Of a stretch of 64,000 bases of DNA, positions 18,766 to 27,225 are shown in pieces (the first letter of the stretch is position 1; each line of letters starts with the position of its first letter). The notes below the pieces were generated by a model. The model searched no databases. It saw nothing but the letters and a program-made list of their open reading frames with translations, and was not told the DNA's origin. The DNA comes from Shewanella sp. 1CM18E (GTDB taxonomy: Bacteria; Pseudomonadota; Gammaproteobacteria; Enterobacterales; Shewanellaceae), in NCBI RefSeq assembly GCF_023161665.1, contig NZ_JALNTW010000002.1, positions 372,001-436,000 on the forward strand. Direction: 5' to 3'. A program made the position numbers and the translations under genes.

Positions 18766-19225
18766 TCGTTTCAATTCCATAGAATCAAATTCGCTTTAAG
18801 CTCCAACTACAAATAGTCCGCCAAACTTCCCAAGACAAATCGTAAGAAAAATGACACTAAAGGGCTAACAGCGTTTTGCAATGTGTTATCAAAGCCTTTT
18901 TACCCCTCATCCGAGCGAGTTCCTTTCAACCAAAAACAGGTTAAAACTCCAGCAAAAAATATATTGATGTTTTTTAAAAACAGTAAAAATTCATTTTATA
19001 AAAGTTCTGCGACAACCTAGATAATAACTAAAAATCTTTAATCGATTACTTTTACTACAGACAAATTAATTAAAAGCTATCTAAAGTATCATCTAGCTCA
19101 CAGTATTAAATAATCGATACTTTATCGCTGCTGTGATTGCGTATTCAGTCACAACATCCGAAAAAAATATAGATACTATTCCTGCCCTAAATCCAATGTC
19201 GGATTTCATTTAGCGAGAATAAAAA
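18766..19225. other. Promoter region of the porin gene
   Basis: About 460 bp of AT-rich noncoding DNA. I see no ORF. A TGTGA and a TCACA lie near 19130-19165 but are 12 bp apart instead of 6, so they do not form a good CRP site. Confidence 0.4.
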
Positions 19226-20392
19226 GTGAAAAAGTTAAAGTTATCGATTCTAATTGGTGCATTACTTGCTGCGCCTACTGTTGCTATGGCTGACGATTTT
19301 CAACCTTCTGTTGAATTAGGTGGCGCACTAAAGGTTAAGTATTTTGTTGATGATGCTAACCAAGCCTCTAAATCAAATGGCGGTGAATTTGCGTTTGATG
19401 CATTGGAATTAGATATCGATAGTCAAATTAGTGAAAACTGGACTGCTAGCGCAAAGTACATTTTCAAAAACTCTTCAAGCAACCATTTCGTTAAATACGC
19501 TTATGCTGCATACAATGGTGTTGAAGATTGGCAATTCCAAGGCGGTATCATTGGTAAGCCTTTTGGTAACAAGAGCTTTATTTCTCACAGCTGGTGGGAA
19601 AGTATCAACTACTACATGGGCTTTGAAGACGATTACGATCTAGGTGCTAAAGCAATTTATAACTCTGGCGCTTGGACTTCTGAAATCGCATTCTTCAAAA
19701 ACAGCGAATACGCTGCTAATGATACTCGTAGCTACGCTGCAGATACCTTCTCAGGTGACATTTGCGTAGCAACTGATGCTCAAGGAAACTGTACAAAGAC
19801 AAATACTTACAACAACGAAGAAACTAACACTTTCAACATTCGTCAGTCTTACGTTTTAGACTTCGATAAGTTAACAGTACAACTTGGCGCATCGCTAGAA
19901 TACGGTCAAATTTACGACTCACTACATGATGACAATGGCACGTCTACTGCTTATGCAGTGCATTTAGATGCGCAGTACAGTGGCTACCAGTTACAGCTAC
20001 AAATGGTTGATTACGACTACGACCAGTTTGATAGCGAAGGCAAAGACGGCCTATACGCGATGAAGATGGGTGAAGGCGCTTATGAAGTTGCCGCTAAAGG
20101 TCAAATTTTTGCAGCAAACATCGCTAAGTCTATCGGTTATGACTGGGGAACTGTAACTGTTTACAACGACTACAGCCACTTGACTCCAGATACAGACGTT
20201 AATGCTGACTTAAATGACTCTGTAATTAACACTACAGGTGTTAGCATTGCCGTTTCTGACTTCTTCATCTTCGTTGACCACATTTATGGTAAAAACGCAG
20301 TATGGATTGGTGGTCAATCAGGTTTAGGCATCGAAAACCAAGATGATGACTTCCACTCACTATTCAACATCAGCGTTAGTTACTACTTCTAA
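19226..20392 (+). CDS. Outer-membrane porin, OprO/OprP-like beta-barrel
   Basis: A 388-residue protein with a signal peptide (AAPTVAMA, then DDFQPSVELG). The mature part alternates short amphipathic strands with aromatic girdles, and the C-terminus is SVSYYF with a terminal phenylalanine, as required for barrel assembly. The start is GTG at 19226, preceded by AGCGAGAAT. The general layout fits phosphate/anion-selective OprO/OprP-type porins; the solute is unknown. The 460-bp upstream region and downstream terminator indicate a single-gene unit. Confidence 0.8.
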   Translation: MKKLKLSILIGALLAAPTVAMADDFQPSVELGGALKVKYFVDDANQASKSNGGEFAFDALELDIDSQISENWTASAKYIFKNSSSNHFVKYAYAAYNGVEDWQFQGGIIGKPFGNKSFISHSWWESINYYMGFEDDYDLGAKAIYNSGAWTSEIAFFKNSEYAANDTRSYAADTFSGDICVATDAQGNCTKTNTYNNEETNTFNIRQSYVLDFDKLTVQLGASLEYGQIYDSLHDDNGTSTAYAVHLDAQYSGYQLQLQMVDYDYDQFDSEGKDGLYAMKMGEGAYEVAAKGQIFAANIAKSIGYDWGTVTVYNDYSHLTPDTDVNADLNDSVINTTGVSIAVSDFFIFVDHIYGKNAVWIGGQSGLGIENQDDDFHSLFNISVSYYF

Positions 20393-20470
20393 TACTGATG
20401 CTATTCCAACTTAATTGCTAGTGAGTTTAGATATTAGCTAGTTAACTGATTAAGTCGAATATCTCAAATT

Positions 20471-20498
20471 AAGGCCTGTCTATGACAGGCCTTTTTGC
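20471..20498 (+). terminator. Intrinsic terminator after the porin gene
   Basis: AAGGCCTGTC / GACAGGCCTT hairpin with loop TAT followed by TTT; a strong terminator 80 bp after the stop. Confidence 0.85.
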
Positions 20499-20554
20499 TA
20501 TCTATTGGACAACACTATAATCTAAAACCAATATCGAACGTTAAAGTTGTAAAT

Positions 20555-20827
20555 ATGATGACCTGTAATCAGTATGACTATATAGAGTTGGTATGCTTAT
20601 ACCGCTTTCCTATTAAACTCACTTTAAAAAGCGGTGAAATAATTAGCGGCATCGCGGTTGATACATGCCGAAATACATTGAATCAGCACTGTATAAAACT
20701 GATTTCAGAAACGAATTCTCAGCAAGATTCTTCAGAACAAGCTGGCCACTTAGTTGAGCTAGATAATATTTCCCATATGCATGTTTGTATTGATAACCCA
20801 CACGTACGCGATATTAGTTTCGATTAG
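20555..20827 (+). CDS. rof: Rho-binding antiterminator (Rof-like)
   Basis: A protein of about 90 residues with MTCNQYDYIELVCLYRFPIK near the start, then LTLKSGEIISGIAVDT and a closing LVELDNISHM. This matches the Rof/YaeO layout, an Sm-like barrel that binds Rho and blocks transcription termination. I use the ATG pair at 20555; the open frame extends 20 codons upstream to a TTG inside the preceding terminator, which is not credible. No strong ribosome binding site is visible. Confidence 0.75.
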   Translation: MMTCNQYDYIELVCLYRFPIKLTLKSGEIISGIAVDTCRNTLNQHCIKLISETNSQQDSSEQAGHLVELDNISHMHVCIDNPHVRDISFD

Positions 20828-21185
20828 ATTGAATAATTTTTAGCTATAAGAGGAGTAATGCAGTGTTAGTGCGTCGCTATGATGAGATTAGCCGACGAAA
20901 CTAAAGTTAGTAGCGGAGTTAAAACTTGGACTAAATAAGAAACACTAATACTTAGACTAACGAGTTCTTTAAATTCATTTTGTCGTTCTTTGCCATTAAC
21001 TATGTCACCACAAACCTCGTTAACATTAAAGCTGTCTAAAGCCTCTTAGATTCAAAGACTACAAACACACATCGAAAATATGCATTTTATCTTTAAGCTC
21101 TTAATTTTATTTGCTATTGCACATACAGCCCTAATCAATCACTCTTAGCATTACAGACTTTATACTCAGCTGCAGGACCTTGATA
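20828..21185. other. Intergenic region between rof and the DUF2059 gene
   Basis: About 360 bp. An AGAGGAGTA box at 20850 is followed by only very short reading frames (for example GTG TTA GTG, 13 codons), so I do not call a gene. It presumably carries the promoter of the DUF2059 gene. Confidence 0.4.
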
Positions 21186-21623
21186 ATGAAACTTGCCCTA
21201 CTTCCTTTTTTAACTGTATTTGCTTTCTCATCTCCAGCATTTGCCGAGCAAGCCTCTGCAGAAAGTGTTAAACAATTAATGCAAAAAACCGGTGCGGGAG
21301 AGCTCGGCGTTCAGGCAATGAAACAAATGCTTCCCGCGCTGAAGAATATTATCCCTGATGCACCTGAAAGCTTTTGGACAGATTATATGGCCGAGTTTAA
21401 TCCTGAAGATTTAGTTGAAATGACTGTGCCTATTTATCAGAAATATTTAACTGAGGAGGAAGTACAAGCGCTAAATGCATTTTATGATACGCCGGCAGGT
21501 AAGAAGCTGATAAAAGTACAACCGCGTATTATGCAAGAATCTATGATGGCAGGTCAGCAGTGGGGGCAAACAGTTGCACAAGATGTGATGCAAAAATACC
21601 AAAGCCAAACTCACAATCATTAA
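21186..21623 (+). CDS. Periplasmic DUF2059 protein
   Basis: A 145-residue protein with a signal peptide (LLPFLTVFAFSSPAFA) and the DUF2059 core: ESVKQLMQKTGAGE near the start, LTEEEVQALNAFYDTPAGKK in the centre, and an all-helical layout. The family is periplasmic with unknown function. The ATG at 21186 is used; the frame opens at a TTG two codons earlier. Confidence 0.75.
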   Translation: MKLALLPFLTVFAFSSPAFAEQASAESVKQLMQKTGAGELGVQAMKQMLPALKNIIPDAPESFWTDYMAEFNPEDLVEMTVPIYQKYLTEEEVQALNAFYDTPAGKKLIKVQPRIMQESMMAGQQWGQTVAQDVMQKYQSQTHNH

Positions 21624-21668
21624 GATTTTGGTTTAGCAAACCACTGCTCGATATTGAGTTTAAAAATG

Positions 21669-21695
21669 AAAAAAGAGCAGCTGAGCTGCTCTTTT
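21669..21695. terminator. Bidirectional terminator
   Basis: AAAAGAGCAGCTGAGCTGCTCTTTT is nearly a perfect palindrome, with A-run and T-run on either side. It lies between the DUF2059 gene and the converging nucleoside transporter gene. Confidence 0.85.
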
Positions 21696-21722
21696 GGCTT
21701 TTAAAGCTTGTAAAAATATACA

Positions 21723-22934
21723 CTATAGACTAATAAAAATACCCGCCAACGCAGCACTCATTAAGTTAGCTAAAGTAGCAGCTAATACCGCTTTTAAACC
21801 AAGGTTTGCCACTTCACTGCGACGCTCAGGTGCCATCACCCCGATACTGCCTAACTGAATAGCGATAGAACCAATATTGGCAAAGCCACATAAAGCAAAC
21901 GTAATAATGACTTGTGAGTGCTGTGAAAGCTGATCTTTAATCGTGGTGAAGTCCATAAAGGCAACAAACTCATTAAGAATCAATTTTTGGCCAATAAAGC
22001 TACCAGCAAGCATCATCTCACTGACAGGTACACCAATCAAAAATGCCACTGGCGCAAACAGATAGCCAAGAAGGCTTTGCATTGTCACGCCTTCATAGTT
22101 AAACCAACTACCTGCGAGCTCAAGGCCTGCATTAAACATGGCTATCACGCTGATAAACGCAAGTAACATAGTACCAATTGCAACCGCAACTCGCATACCA
22201 TTCATTGCACCAGAGGCAAGCGCATCAATCACGTTACCGTGTTCACTTTTGCTCATATCAATTTCTTGCTGATGGGTAATGTTACTGGTCTCAGGTACTA
22301 ACATTTTAGCCATCATCAGGCTACCAGGTGCCGCCATAAAACTTGCTGCAATCAGGTACTTTAACTCAACACCTAAGCCAGCATAGCCACCAAGTACACT
22401 CCCGGCAACCGATGCCATACCACCTGTCATTACCGCAAATAGCTCTGAGCGAGTCATTTTAGGTAAAAAAGGTTTAACGAGTAGCGGCGATTCACCTTGG
22501 CTTAAAAAGATATTGCCCGTAGTCACTAAAGATTCTGCACGGCTGATCCCAAGTACCTTTTGTAAACCACCGCCGATAATTTTAATCACCCACTGCATAA
22601 TACCGAAGTAATACAGCATCGAAATAAGCGCACTAATGAAGATAACAAGCGGAAGTACACGAATAGCAAATACAAAGCTGTTGGTTGCAAGATCGCCAAA
22701 CAGGAATTTAATCCCTTCGTCAGCAAAGCTTAATACTGAGGCAACGCCTTGGCTCACGGCGCCCAAAATATTTTGCCCCATCGGCACATATAAAACTAAT
22801 GCAGCTAACGCGGCTTGCAGCGCAAATGCTCCCGCTACAGTACGCCAATTAATGGCATTTCGATTTTCTGAGAAAATCCATCCACACAGAATTAAAAAAC
22901 CAATTCCTAGAAAGCTAATAAACAACGACATCAT
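21723..22934 (-). CDS. NupC-family concentrative nucleoside transporter
   Basis: A 403-residue inner-membrane protein. It carries the CNT family motifs GNIFLSQGESPLLVKPF (residues about 141-157), the gate domain motif AAPGSLMMAKMLVPE, and ALCGFANIGSIAIQLG near the C-terminus. It couples nucleoside uptake to a proton or sodium gradient. The start is an ATG-ATG pair after GGGATAA. A leader of about 270 nt with extensive inverted repeats lies upstream and may control it. Confidence 0.9.
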   Translation of the reverse strand: MMSLFISFLGIGFLILCGWIFSENRNAINWRTVAGAFALQAALAALVLYVPMGQNILGAVSQGVASVLSFADEGIKFLFGDLATNSFVFAIRVLPLVIFISALISMLYYFGIMQWVIKIIGGGLQKVLGISRAESLVTTGNIFLSQGESPLLVKPFLPKMTRSELFAVMTGGMASVAGSVLGGYAGLGVELKYLIAASFMAAPGSLMMAKMLVPETSNITHQQEIDMSKSEHGNVIDALASGAMNGMRVAVAIGTMLLAFISVIAMFNAGLELAGSWFNYEGVTMQSLLGYLFAPVAFLIGVPVSEMMLAGSFIGQKLILNEFVAFMDFTTIKDQLSQHSQVIITFALCGFANIGSIAIQLGSIGVMAPERRSEVANLGLKAVLAATLANLMSAALAGIFISL

Positions 22935-23204
22935 TTATCCCTAATAGAGCTAAAAAGGTAAGTTGCTAGTACTTTATTGGGTCTTGGCGCAGAGGTGCTT
23001 TGAAAAAAGCGACATTTGACGTCAGGCTACATCATCTAATGCTAGAAAATGATAGTAGTCGAGCGATTTGAGTTTTCCGGCCATTGATACAAATAAAGTA
23101 TCTAAAACTTACATAAGTTTTGCCGGTCCAGCTCCGTGGGTTGGTCACTTGTCCATGTATCGGCTTGCATTAATGTGGCAATGAGCGAGACGCTCTAGCC
23201 GGAA
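22935..23204 (-). promoter_or_regulatory. Structured leader of the nucleoside transporter gene (candidate cis-regulatory RNA)
   Basis: Read on the minus strand, a perfect -10 box TATAAT (23208-23213) would start transcription near 23204. The RNA would begin with a three-way junction closed by CGGC/GCCG (23161-23202) holding hairpin GAGCG-TCT-CGCTC and a TTGC/GCAA hairpin. A second junction closed by CCGGC/GCCGG (23077-23126) holds AAAACTTA/TAAGTTTT and GATAC/GTATC. Near 23003-23025 a weak hairpin followed by TTTTTT could act as an attenuator. I do not recognise a known riboswitch class. Confidence 0.45.
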
Positions 23205-23458
23205 CGGAATTATACAAATGCCAATGAACATTAAAAGCGGTTAATCTAATTTAGTTACACAATGTGCTGACAAAGCGATCTACAAACCACACCAACGAGA
23301 TCTTGATCACGTAAGTTAATAACGCAATACGCACATTTTATAGCTTTACCTTGTTAGTCAATGTGATTATCTTGTCAGCTAGGCTAAGTAGTAAACCGTT
23401 GCTACTTAGCCTGTCTCTGTTGCAGATAGTAAGTTGTGGGTAGTAAAGTCATTGATGA

Positions 23459-23890
23459 TTAACTATCGCCAAAATATTTTACTGCTCGCTCAATTTCAGC
23501 TTGGCTCGGTTTGTAAACAGTCCATTCGTCAGACTCGTTTTTCTTATAACGAACTTCCTTGTTTTCTAAATCCAATTCATAAAAAGGGAATACTTCGCGA
23601 AGATTAAAAAACATCGCTGGTGCAAAAAATAGAATATCAGCCGCTAAATAACCACCATTAAATTTTAGCGGCATTAAGCCATACATTGGCTCATAACCTT
23701 CAGATTCAGCTTTAAAGCGATATTGACCAAAACTGGTCGTAGAGTATGTGTGCTCCACGCTCGGCTCAATAACAAACTCTTGATATTTGTTGATGGTAAT
23801 TGAAACGTCCGGCTGCACAGTTTGCAAATGTGTTGATGCACTGCAAGCGGTAACAAGGGCAATCATTGGAACTAATAGTAGTTTTTTCAT
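23459..23890 (-). CDS. Small lipoprotein of unknown function
   Basis: A 143-residue protein with a lipoprotein signal (MKKLLLVPMIALVTAC, lipobox VTAC). A hydrophobic stretch occurs mid-protein (AADILFFAPAMFFNLRE), and a charged C-terminus follows. I do not recognise the family. Probably a membrane-anchored envelope protein. A single gene with no obvious partners. Confidence 0.6.
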   Translation of the reverse strand: MKKLLLVPMIALVTACSASTHLQTVQPDVSITINKYQEFVIEPSVEHTYSTTSFGQYRFKAESEGYEPMYGLMPLKFNGGYLAADILFFAPAMFFNLREVFPFYELDLENKEVRYKKNESDEWTVYKPSQAEIERAVKYFGDS

Positions 23891-24088
23891 GTATTTTCAG
23901 CATGTAATAAGAGTGACAAGCTCAAACTCTAAACAATTAAATGACTTTAAGTAAGCTGATTTAGTTTAAAAAATTTGATCTAAAACATGATGAATAAAGA
24001 TATCCATCTGTTAGCAGGAGTACACTTACTCATTCTGACATTAAAAACTTAGCTAATATTTACCTAAAGGTGGGCGTAGATAGCAAAA

Positions 24089-24112
24089 AAGGATTAGCTG
24101 CTGCTAATCCTC
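24089..24112 (-). terminator. Intrinsic terminator after the VOC gene
   Basis: On the minus strand GGATTAGC-AGCA-GCTAATCC is followed by TTTTTTGC, 40 bp past the stop codon. Confidence 0.85.
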
Positions 24113-24152
24113 TATCGTTTTACTGCCAGCCATTTAACGGCTTAGCAATTAA

Positions 24153-24638
24153 CTATTCGTAATCTGACGCGTAGGTTTCTTCATAAGTATGTGAATAAAG
24201 CTCAAATAAATTACCAAATGGATCTTCTAGATAAACCATTTTCGCTTGCTTACTCTCATCCTCTGGATGATAACGCATAATATCCATTCTAACCTTACCG
24301 CCAAACTCTTCTGTACGCTTAATAGCGCCTTCAAAGTCATCTGTTTGCAATGAGAAGTGAAAAATGCCAATGCGAGAGAAATCCACTTCATGGCGCTCTT
24401 GACGATCAACCATTTCAAACAATTCAACACCAATGCCATCGGTTGTGACTAAATGTGCAATGTTAAAACCTTTAAAGCCTTCACCGAATACGGCGATACA
24501 CATTCTCCCAATGGCGGTTTCACGCTCTTCAACCACTTTGGTATTATCCATAACCAGTTTTAAGCCCAGAGCTTTGGTGTAAAACTCAACGGCTTTGTCC
24601 ATATCGCCAACCATAATACCTACATGACTCATCTTCAT
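24153..24638 (-). CDS. VOC-family (glyoxalase/dioxygenase superfamily) protein
   Basis: A 161-residue protein with a vicinal oxygen chelate fold. The N-terminal half starts MSHVGIMVGDMDKAVEFYTK (His as first metal ligand). Later come FHFSLQTDDF and the closing LEDPFGNLFELYSH with the last glutamate ligand. It is cytosolic and metal-dependent; the substrate is unknown. It lies just beyond the distal end of the integron array and has its own terminator, so I regard it as chromosomal rather than a cassette. Confidence 0.8.
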   Translation of the reverse strand: MKMSHVGIMVGDMDKAVEFYTKALGLKLVMDNTKVVEERETAIGRMCIAVFGEGFKGFNIAHLVTTDGIGVELFEMVDRQERHEVDFSRIGIFHFSLQTDDFEGAIKRTEEFGGKVRMDIMRYHPEDESKQAKMVYLEDPFGNLFELYSHTYEETYASDYE

Positions 24639-24881
24639 AATCTTGCTCCACTATTCATTTTGTAATGGGTTACTCGTTTCGATGGAGAGATTATAGGTAT
24701 CGCTAACAAGAACTAAAAATTATCATTAATTATAAAAATGATAATTTTTATTTATACCTGTAATTCTGTAACTGGTTTGATGCTTGTCGATTAATAGGCG
24801 TTAGTCGTTATTAGCATTGAGAGAGTTAACTCAATTTAGGACAAATAATGGTTAGAGTAAAAGCAGTGGTAGTGAGGAGCG

Positions 24882-24976
24882 GTATAACGCCGCGTTAAGC
24901 GGACAAAAATAGTGGGTAAAAATGTGTAGCGAAGCGAAACCGAGCAAACAGTTAGCAGTCCCGCTTTAAATTCTTG
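24882..24976 (-). other. attC site, major part, separated from its other end by the IS
   Basis: GTATAAC at 24882-24888 is the simple-site end. The CCGCGTTAAGCGG region pairs with CCGCTTTAAAT at 24961-24971. Joined to 26182-26187 (the rest of the GTTATGT core) it makes a 101-bp attC, matching the 100-102 bp of most other sites here. This attC belongs to the DUF2695 cassette and marks the distal end of the array. Confidence 0.75.
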
Positions 24977-25029
24977 TATGGATAATAAACCCACCTGATT
25001 TACAAATACTACCCAGTTTCGGGTAATGT

Positions 25030-25169
25030 GAGACCCAGGCTTTAGCTGCAACTAAAGCTTTCCTTGTCGCAGTTCGATTAAATGATGGCTCCTCAGTTGA
25101 GAGACCGATAACAAGAACGAACGCGACAAAGGACTCCAAGCAAAATACTCAAATAGTCTACTGGGTCTC
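25030..25169 (+). ncRNA. Candidate guide RNA (bridge RNA/seekRNA) of the IS110-family element
   Basis: The closing stem GAGACCCAG (25030-25038) / CTGGGTCTC (25161-25169) is a perfect 9-bp match. Inside are a small hairpin TTTAGCTGCAACTAAA (25041-25056) and a second long stem CCTTGTCGCAGTTCG (25062-25076) / CGAACGCGACAAAGG (25118-25132). In its loop, ATAACAAGAA (25108-25117) is identical to the reconstructed attC target across the insertion point. AGAGAC (25100-25105) also occurs at the element's right end. The existence of such guide RNAs in this family is established; this assignment is inferred from the fold and the match. Confidence 0.6.
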
Positions 25170-25202
25170 GAACCCGCATTTGCAAGCAAGAGTTAGCTTA
25201 TT

Positions 25203-26159
25203 ATGAATTCAAAAACTAATCAAAACATTAACGTAGGTGTAGATACTGGCAAGTTTCAGCTGGATATTTATATCCGTCCAATCGGTCATTTTTTTAGCGT
25301 AACTAATGATGATAAAGGGATAAAAGAAGCCGTTAAACAACTGAAAACGTATCAACTCGAACGGATTGTGATTGAAGCGACGGGTCGGTTAGAAATGCCT
25401 TTTATAATGGCCTGCGCTGAATCAAAGTTACCGTTTGTCATCGCTAACCCAATTCATGTTAAACGCTTTGCAGGTGCTATTGGTCAGCGAGCAAAAACAG
25501 ACAAGTTAGATGCTCAACTTATTGCTCATTATGGTGAAGCTATTAAGCCTCCCTTATCAACCTTAAAGCCCGACATAATGCGCTCAATGAGCGATTTAGT
25601 TGCAAGACGTAACCAATTACTAGCCATGCAAACAATGGAGAAAAACCGTCTTCAAATTCTACCTAAAGAACTGGCTATGACAATAAAGCCTGTCTTAACT
25701 GCGTTCAAGATTCAGATTGAAAAGATAGAGGCAAAGATAGTTAAACTCATAGAGTCATGTCCAGACTATCAAGCTAAAAACACCATTCTCCAAAGCATGA
25801 AAGGGATCGGAAAAATAGCCGCAGCTTCTATTATTAGTAATCTACCTGAACTGGGTTATATCAATAGTAAACAGGCTAGCGCCTTGGTAGGCGTTGCCCC
25901 AATGAATAAAGAAAGTGGACGGTTTAAAGGGATGCGAAAAATTCAAGGAGGAAGACATCAAGTTAGAACCGTTTTATACATGGCTATGATGTCTGCAATT
26001 CAATCTAATCCTATTTTTAAAGAAACTTATCAACGATTGGTAGCAGCTGGAAAACCAAAGAAAGTGGCTATAATTGCCTGCGTCAGAAAGATGGTTGTAA
26101 CGTTAAACTCAATGCTAAGAGATGGTGTAATGTGGGAAGCGCCAAAAGCTCAAATTTAG
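25203..26159 (+). CDS. IS110/IS1111-family transposase (DEDD recombinase)
   Basis: A 318-residue protein with an N-terminal RuvC-like DEDD domain: VGVDTGKFQLDI (first Asp), IVIEATGR (Glu), KTDKLDAQLIA (Asp pair). A C-terminal Transposase_20 domain follows, with GIGKIAAASIISNLPELG and VGVAPMNKESGRFKG, the latter carrying the conserved serine. Length is typical. It ends about 22 bp before the element's right boundary, so nearly all noncoding DNA is at the 5' side. It appears intact. Confidence 0.9.
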   Translation: MNSKTNQNINVGVDTGKFQLDIYIRPIGHFFSVTNDDKGIKEAVKQLKTYQLERIVIEATGRLEMPFIMACAESKLPFVIANPIHVKRFAGAIGQRAKTDKLDAQLIAHYGEAIKPPLSTLKPDIMRSMSDLVARRNQLLAMQTMEKNRLQILPKELAMTIKPVLTAFKIQIEKIEAKIVKLIESCPDYQAKNTILQSMKGIGKIAAASIISNLPELGYINSKQASALVGVAPMNKESGRFKGMRKIQGGRHQVRTVLYMAMMSAIQSNPIFKETYQRLVAAGKPKKVAIIACVRKMVVTLNSMLRDGVMWEAPKAQI

Positions 26160-26181
26160 CTATTGACGCCATAGTCTCTTG

Positions 26182-26496
26182 TTATGTGTTTTTAATAATT
26201 TCGCTTTCCCAACTTTCTTCTACGTTTGCCAGCACCTCACAATCGCAACCACCGCCAGAATCAGCAAGCCAAGATAGTATTACTTCTTGGTTCAAATTAC
26301 GTTTAGCTAAATAATTTGATGTTAATTTGGCTGAGTGATCACAACCATGCTCACCTAATTTCACATCTAAGAAATCAAACAAACTTCCGAGTTCTTTAAG
26401 AGAAATTGGCATTTCTGCGATGGCACGTTTAGTATCCTCATCAACGATTGCTTGAACTAAAGCTGCACGTCGTCTTTTTTCTTCCTTAGATGCCAC
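26182..26496 (-). CDS. Cassette protein, DUF2695
   Basis: A 104-residue protein with a charged N-terminus (MASKEEKRRRAALV) and the DUF2695 core CDHSAKLTSNYL and WLADSGGGCDCEVLANVEE. The conserved Cys/His residues may bind metal. Function unknown. It is the last cassette of the array. Its stop codon TAA lies in the ACATAAC core of its own attC, which is interrupted by the IS immediately after. Confidence 0.8.
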   Translation of the reverse strand: MASKEEKRRRAALVQAIVDEDTKRAIAEMPISLKELGSLFDFLDVKLGEHGCDHSAKLTSNYLAKRNLNQEVILSWLADSGGGCDCEVLANVEESWESEIIKNT

Positions 26497-26516
26497 AACT
26501 ACTCCCTACGAGAAAC

Positions 26517-26617
26517 ACATAACGCCTGCCTAACAGGCGAAAAATGCTTGGCTAAAATTAGGAACGAAGTGACGCAAGCCAAGCTTTTTACGTCCTTTGT
26601 TGAGGCACTAGTTAGGC
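26517..26617 (-). other. attC site (101 bp)
   Basis: Bounded by ACATAAC (26517-26523) and GTTAGGC (26611-26617) on the plus strand. The arms pair as AACGCCTGCC / GGCACTAGTT and TGCTTGGCT / AGCCAAGC. The interior shares GGCTAAAATTAG with two other sites in the array. Confidence 0.85.
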
Positions 26618-26626
26618 ATTTTTAAA

Positions 26627-27115
26627 CTATTTCTTGGTTTTCCACCAAATATAGGGCCCACCAATTAAAAAGAGAGCTAGAATAAAAGGCATAAGCAAGT
26701 TATCTGACTTCCAAGCCTTTTCAGTTTCTGCATAAGAACGAACAACATTATCACCTACCTTAATGTCAAACACATCATGAAACTCTTTATCAGTATATAT
26801 TGGCTTTGTACCTTCTCTAGGCTCAAAGAGTACCTCTACTCTTTGAGCCTTTGAATTAAGTAAAGAATCATAAACAATACCTTGGCCGTCAGATTTCGAG
26901 GGATAATTGAAATTATACTCGTCATCTACAAACGCAAAGCGAACCCCATATTCATATTCCTGAACCCAATCAACAAAGCCTTCGCGTTTAGCTAGATCTT
27001 CTTTATAAGGAAAACCACCGTTTACTTGAGTTAATTGAACATACCCAATGGATACACCAAGAAACAAGCAAACAATGGCTAATATAAGATTTCTATAATA
27101 TGTAAACTTGGACAT
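26627..27115 (-). CDS. Cassette-encoded membrane protein, unknown
   Basis: A 162-residue protein with a transmembrane helix at each end (residues about 9-28 and 142-157) and a soluble loop of roughly 110 residues between them. The topology resembles DUF3592 proteins, but I see no diagnostic motif. The function is unknown. It is a single gene within an integron cassette between attC sites at 26517-26617 and 27124-27225. Confidence 0.65.
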   Translation of the reverse strand: MSKFTYYRNLILAIVCLFLGVSIGYVQLTQVNGGFPYKEDLAKREGFVDWVQEYEYGVRFAFVDDEYNFNYPSKSDGQGIVYDSLLNSKAQRVEVLFEPREGTKPIYTDKEFHDVFDIKVGDNVVRSYAETEKAWKSDNLLMPFILALFLIGGPYIWWKTKK

Positions 27116-27123
27116 GAGTGAAT

Positions 27124-27225
27124 GCCTAACGCTTGCCTAACCGGCGCAAAATAACAGGCTAAAATTAGCGACAAAGGAGCGCAAGCCTGCTGTTTTGCGT
27201 CCTTTGGTTTAGGCACTTGTTAGGC
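27124..27225 (-). other. attC site (102 bp)
   Basis: Bounded by GCCTAAC (27124-27130) and GTTAGGC (27219-27225). It shares GGCTAAAATTAGCGAC and GGAGCGCAAGCC with the site at 29072. It supplies the TAA stop codon of the preceding cassette gene at 27220-27222. Confidence 0.9.

Larger units (their letters stand above)
24977..26181 (+). mobile_element. IS110/IS1111-family insertion sequence inserted in an attC (IS1111-attC-like)
   Basis: About 1205 bp, carrying one transposase gene. Sub-terminal inverted repeats are visible: TATGGATAATAA near the left end and CTATTGACGCCATA (reverse complement TATGGCGTCAATAG) near the right end. The 5-bp TCTTG occurs at both junctions (24972-24976 and 26177-26181), so exact ends are ambiguous by 5 bp. 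Insertion into attC sites is the known habit of a subgroup of IS1111 elements. The left noncoding end of about 225 bp is unusually structured. Confidence 0.8.

Noticed and set aside
19130..19165. TGTGA...TCACA upstream of the porin as a CRP site
   Set aside because: The half sites are 12 bp apart instead of 6.
20850..20900. AGAGGAGTA followed by short ATG/GTG frames
   Set aside because: The frames are only a few to 13 codons long; not enough to call a gene or leader peptide.
24153..24638. VOC gene as an eighth integron cassette
   Set aside because: It lies outside the last attC, no attC follows it, and it has its own terminator.
24836..25051. 71-codon minus-strand frame across the interrupted attC and IS end
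   Set aside because: It is explained by attC and IS sequence and has no coding character.
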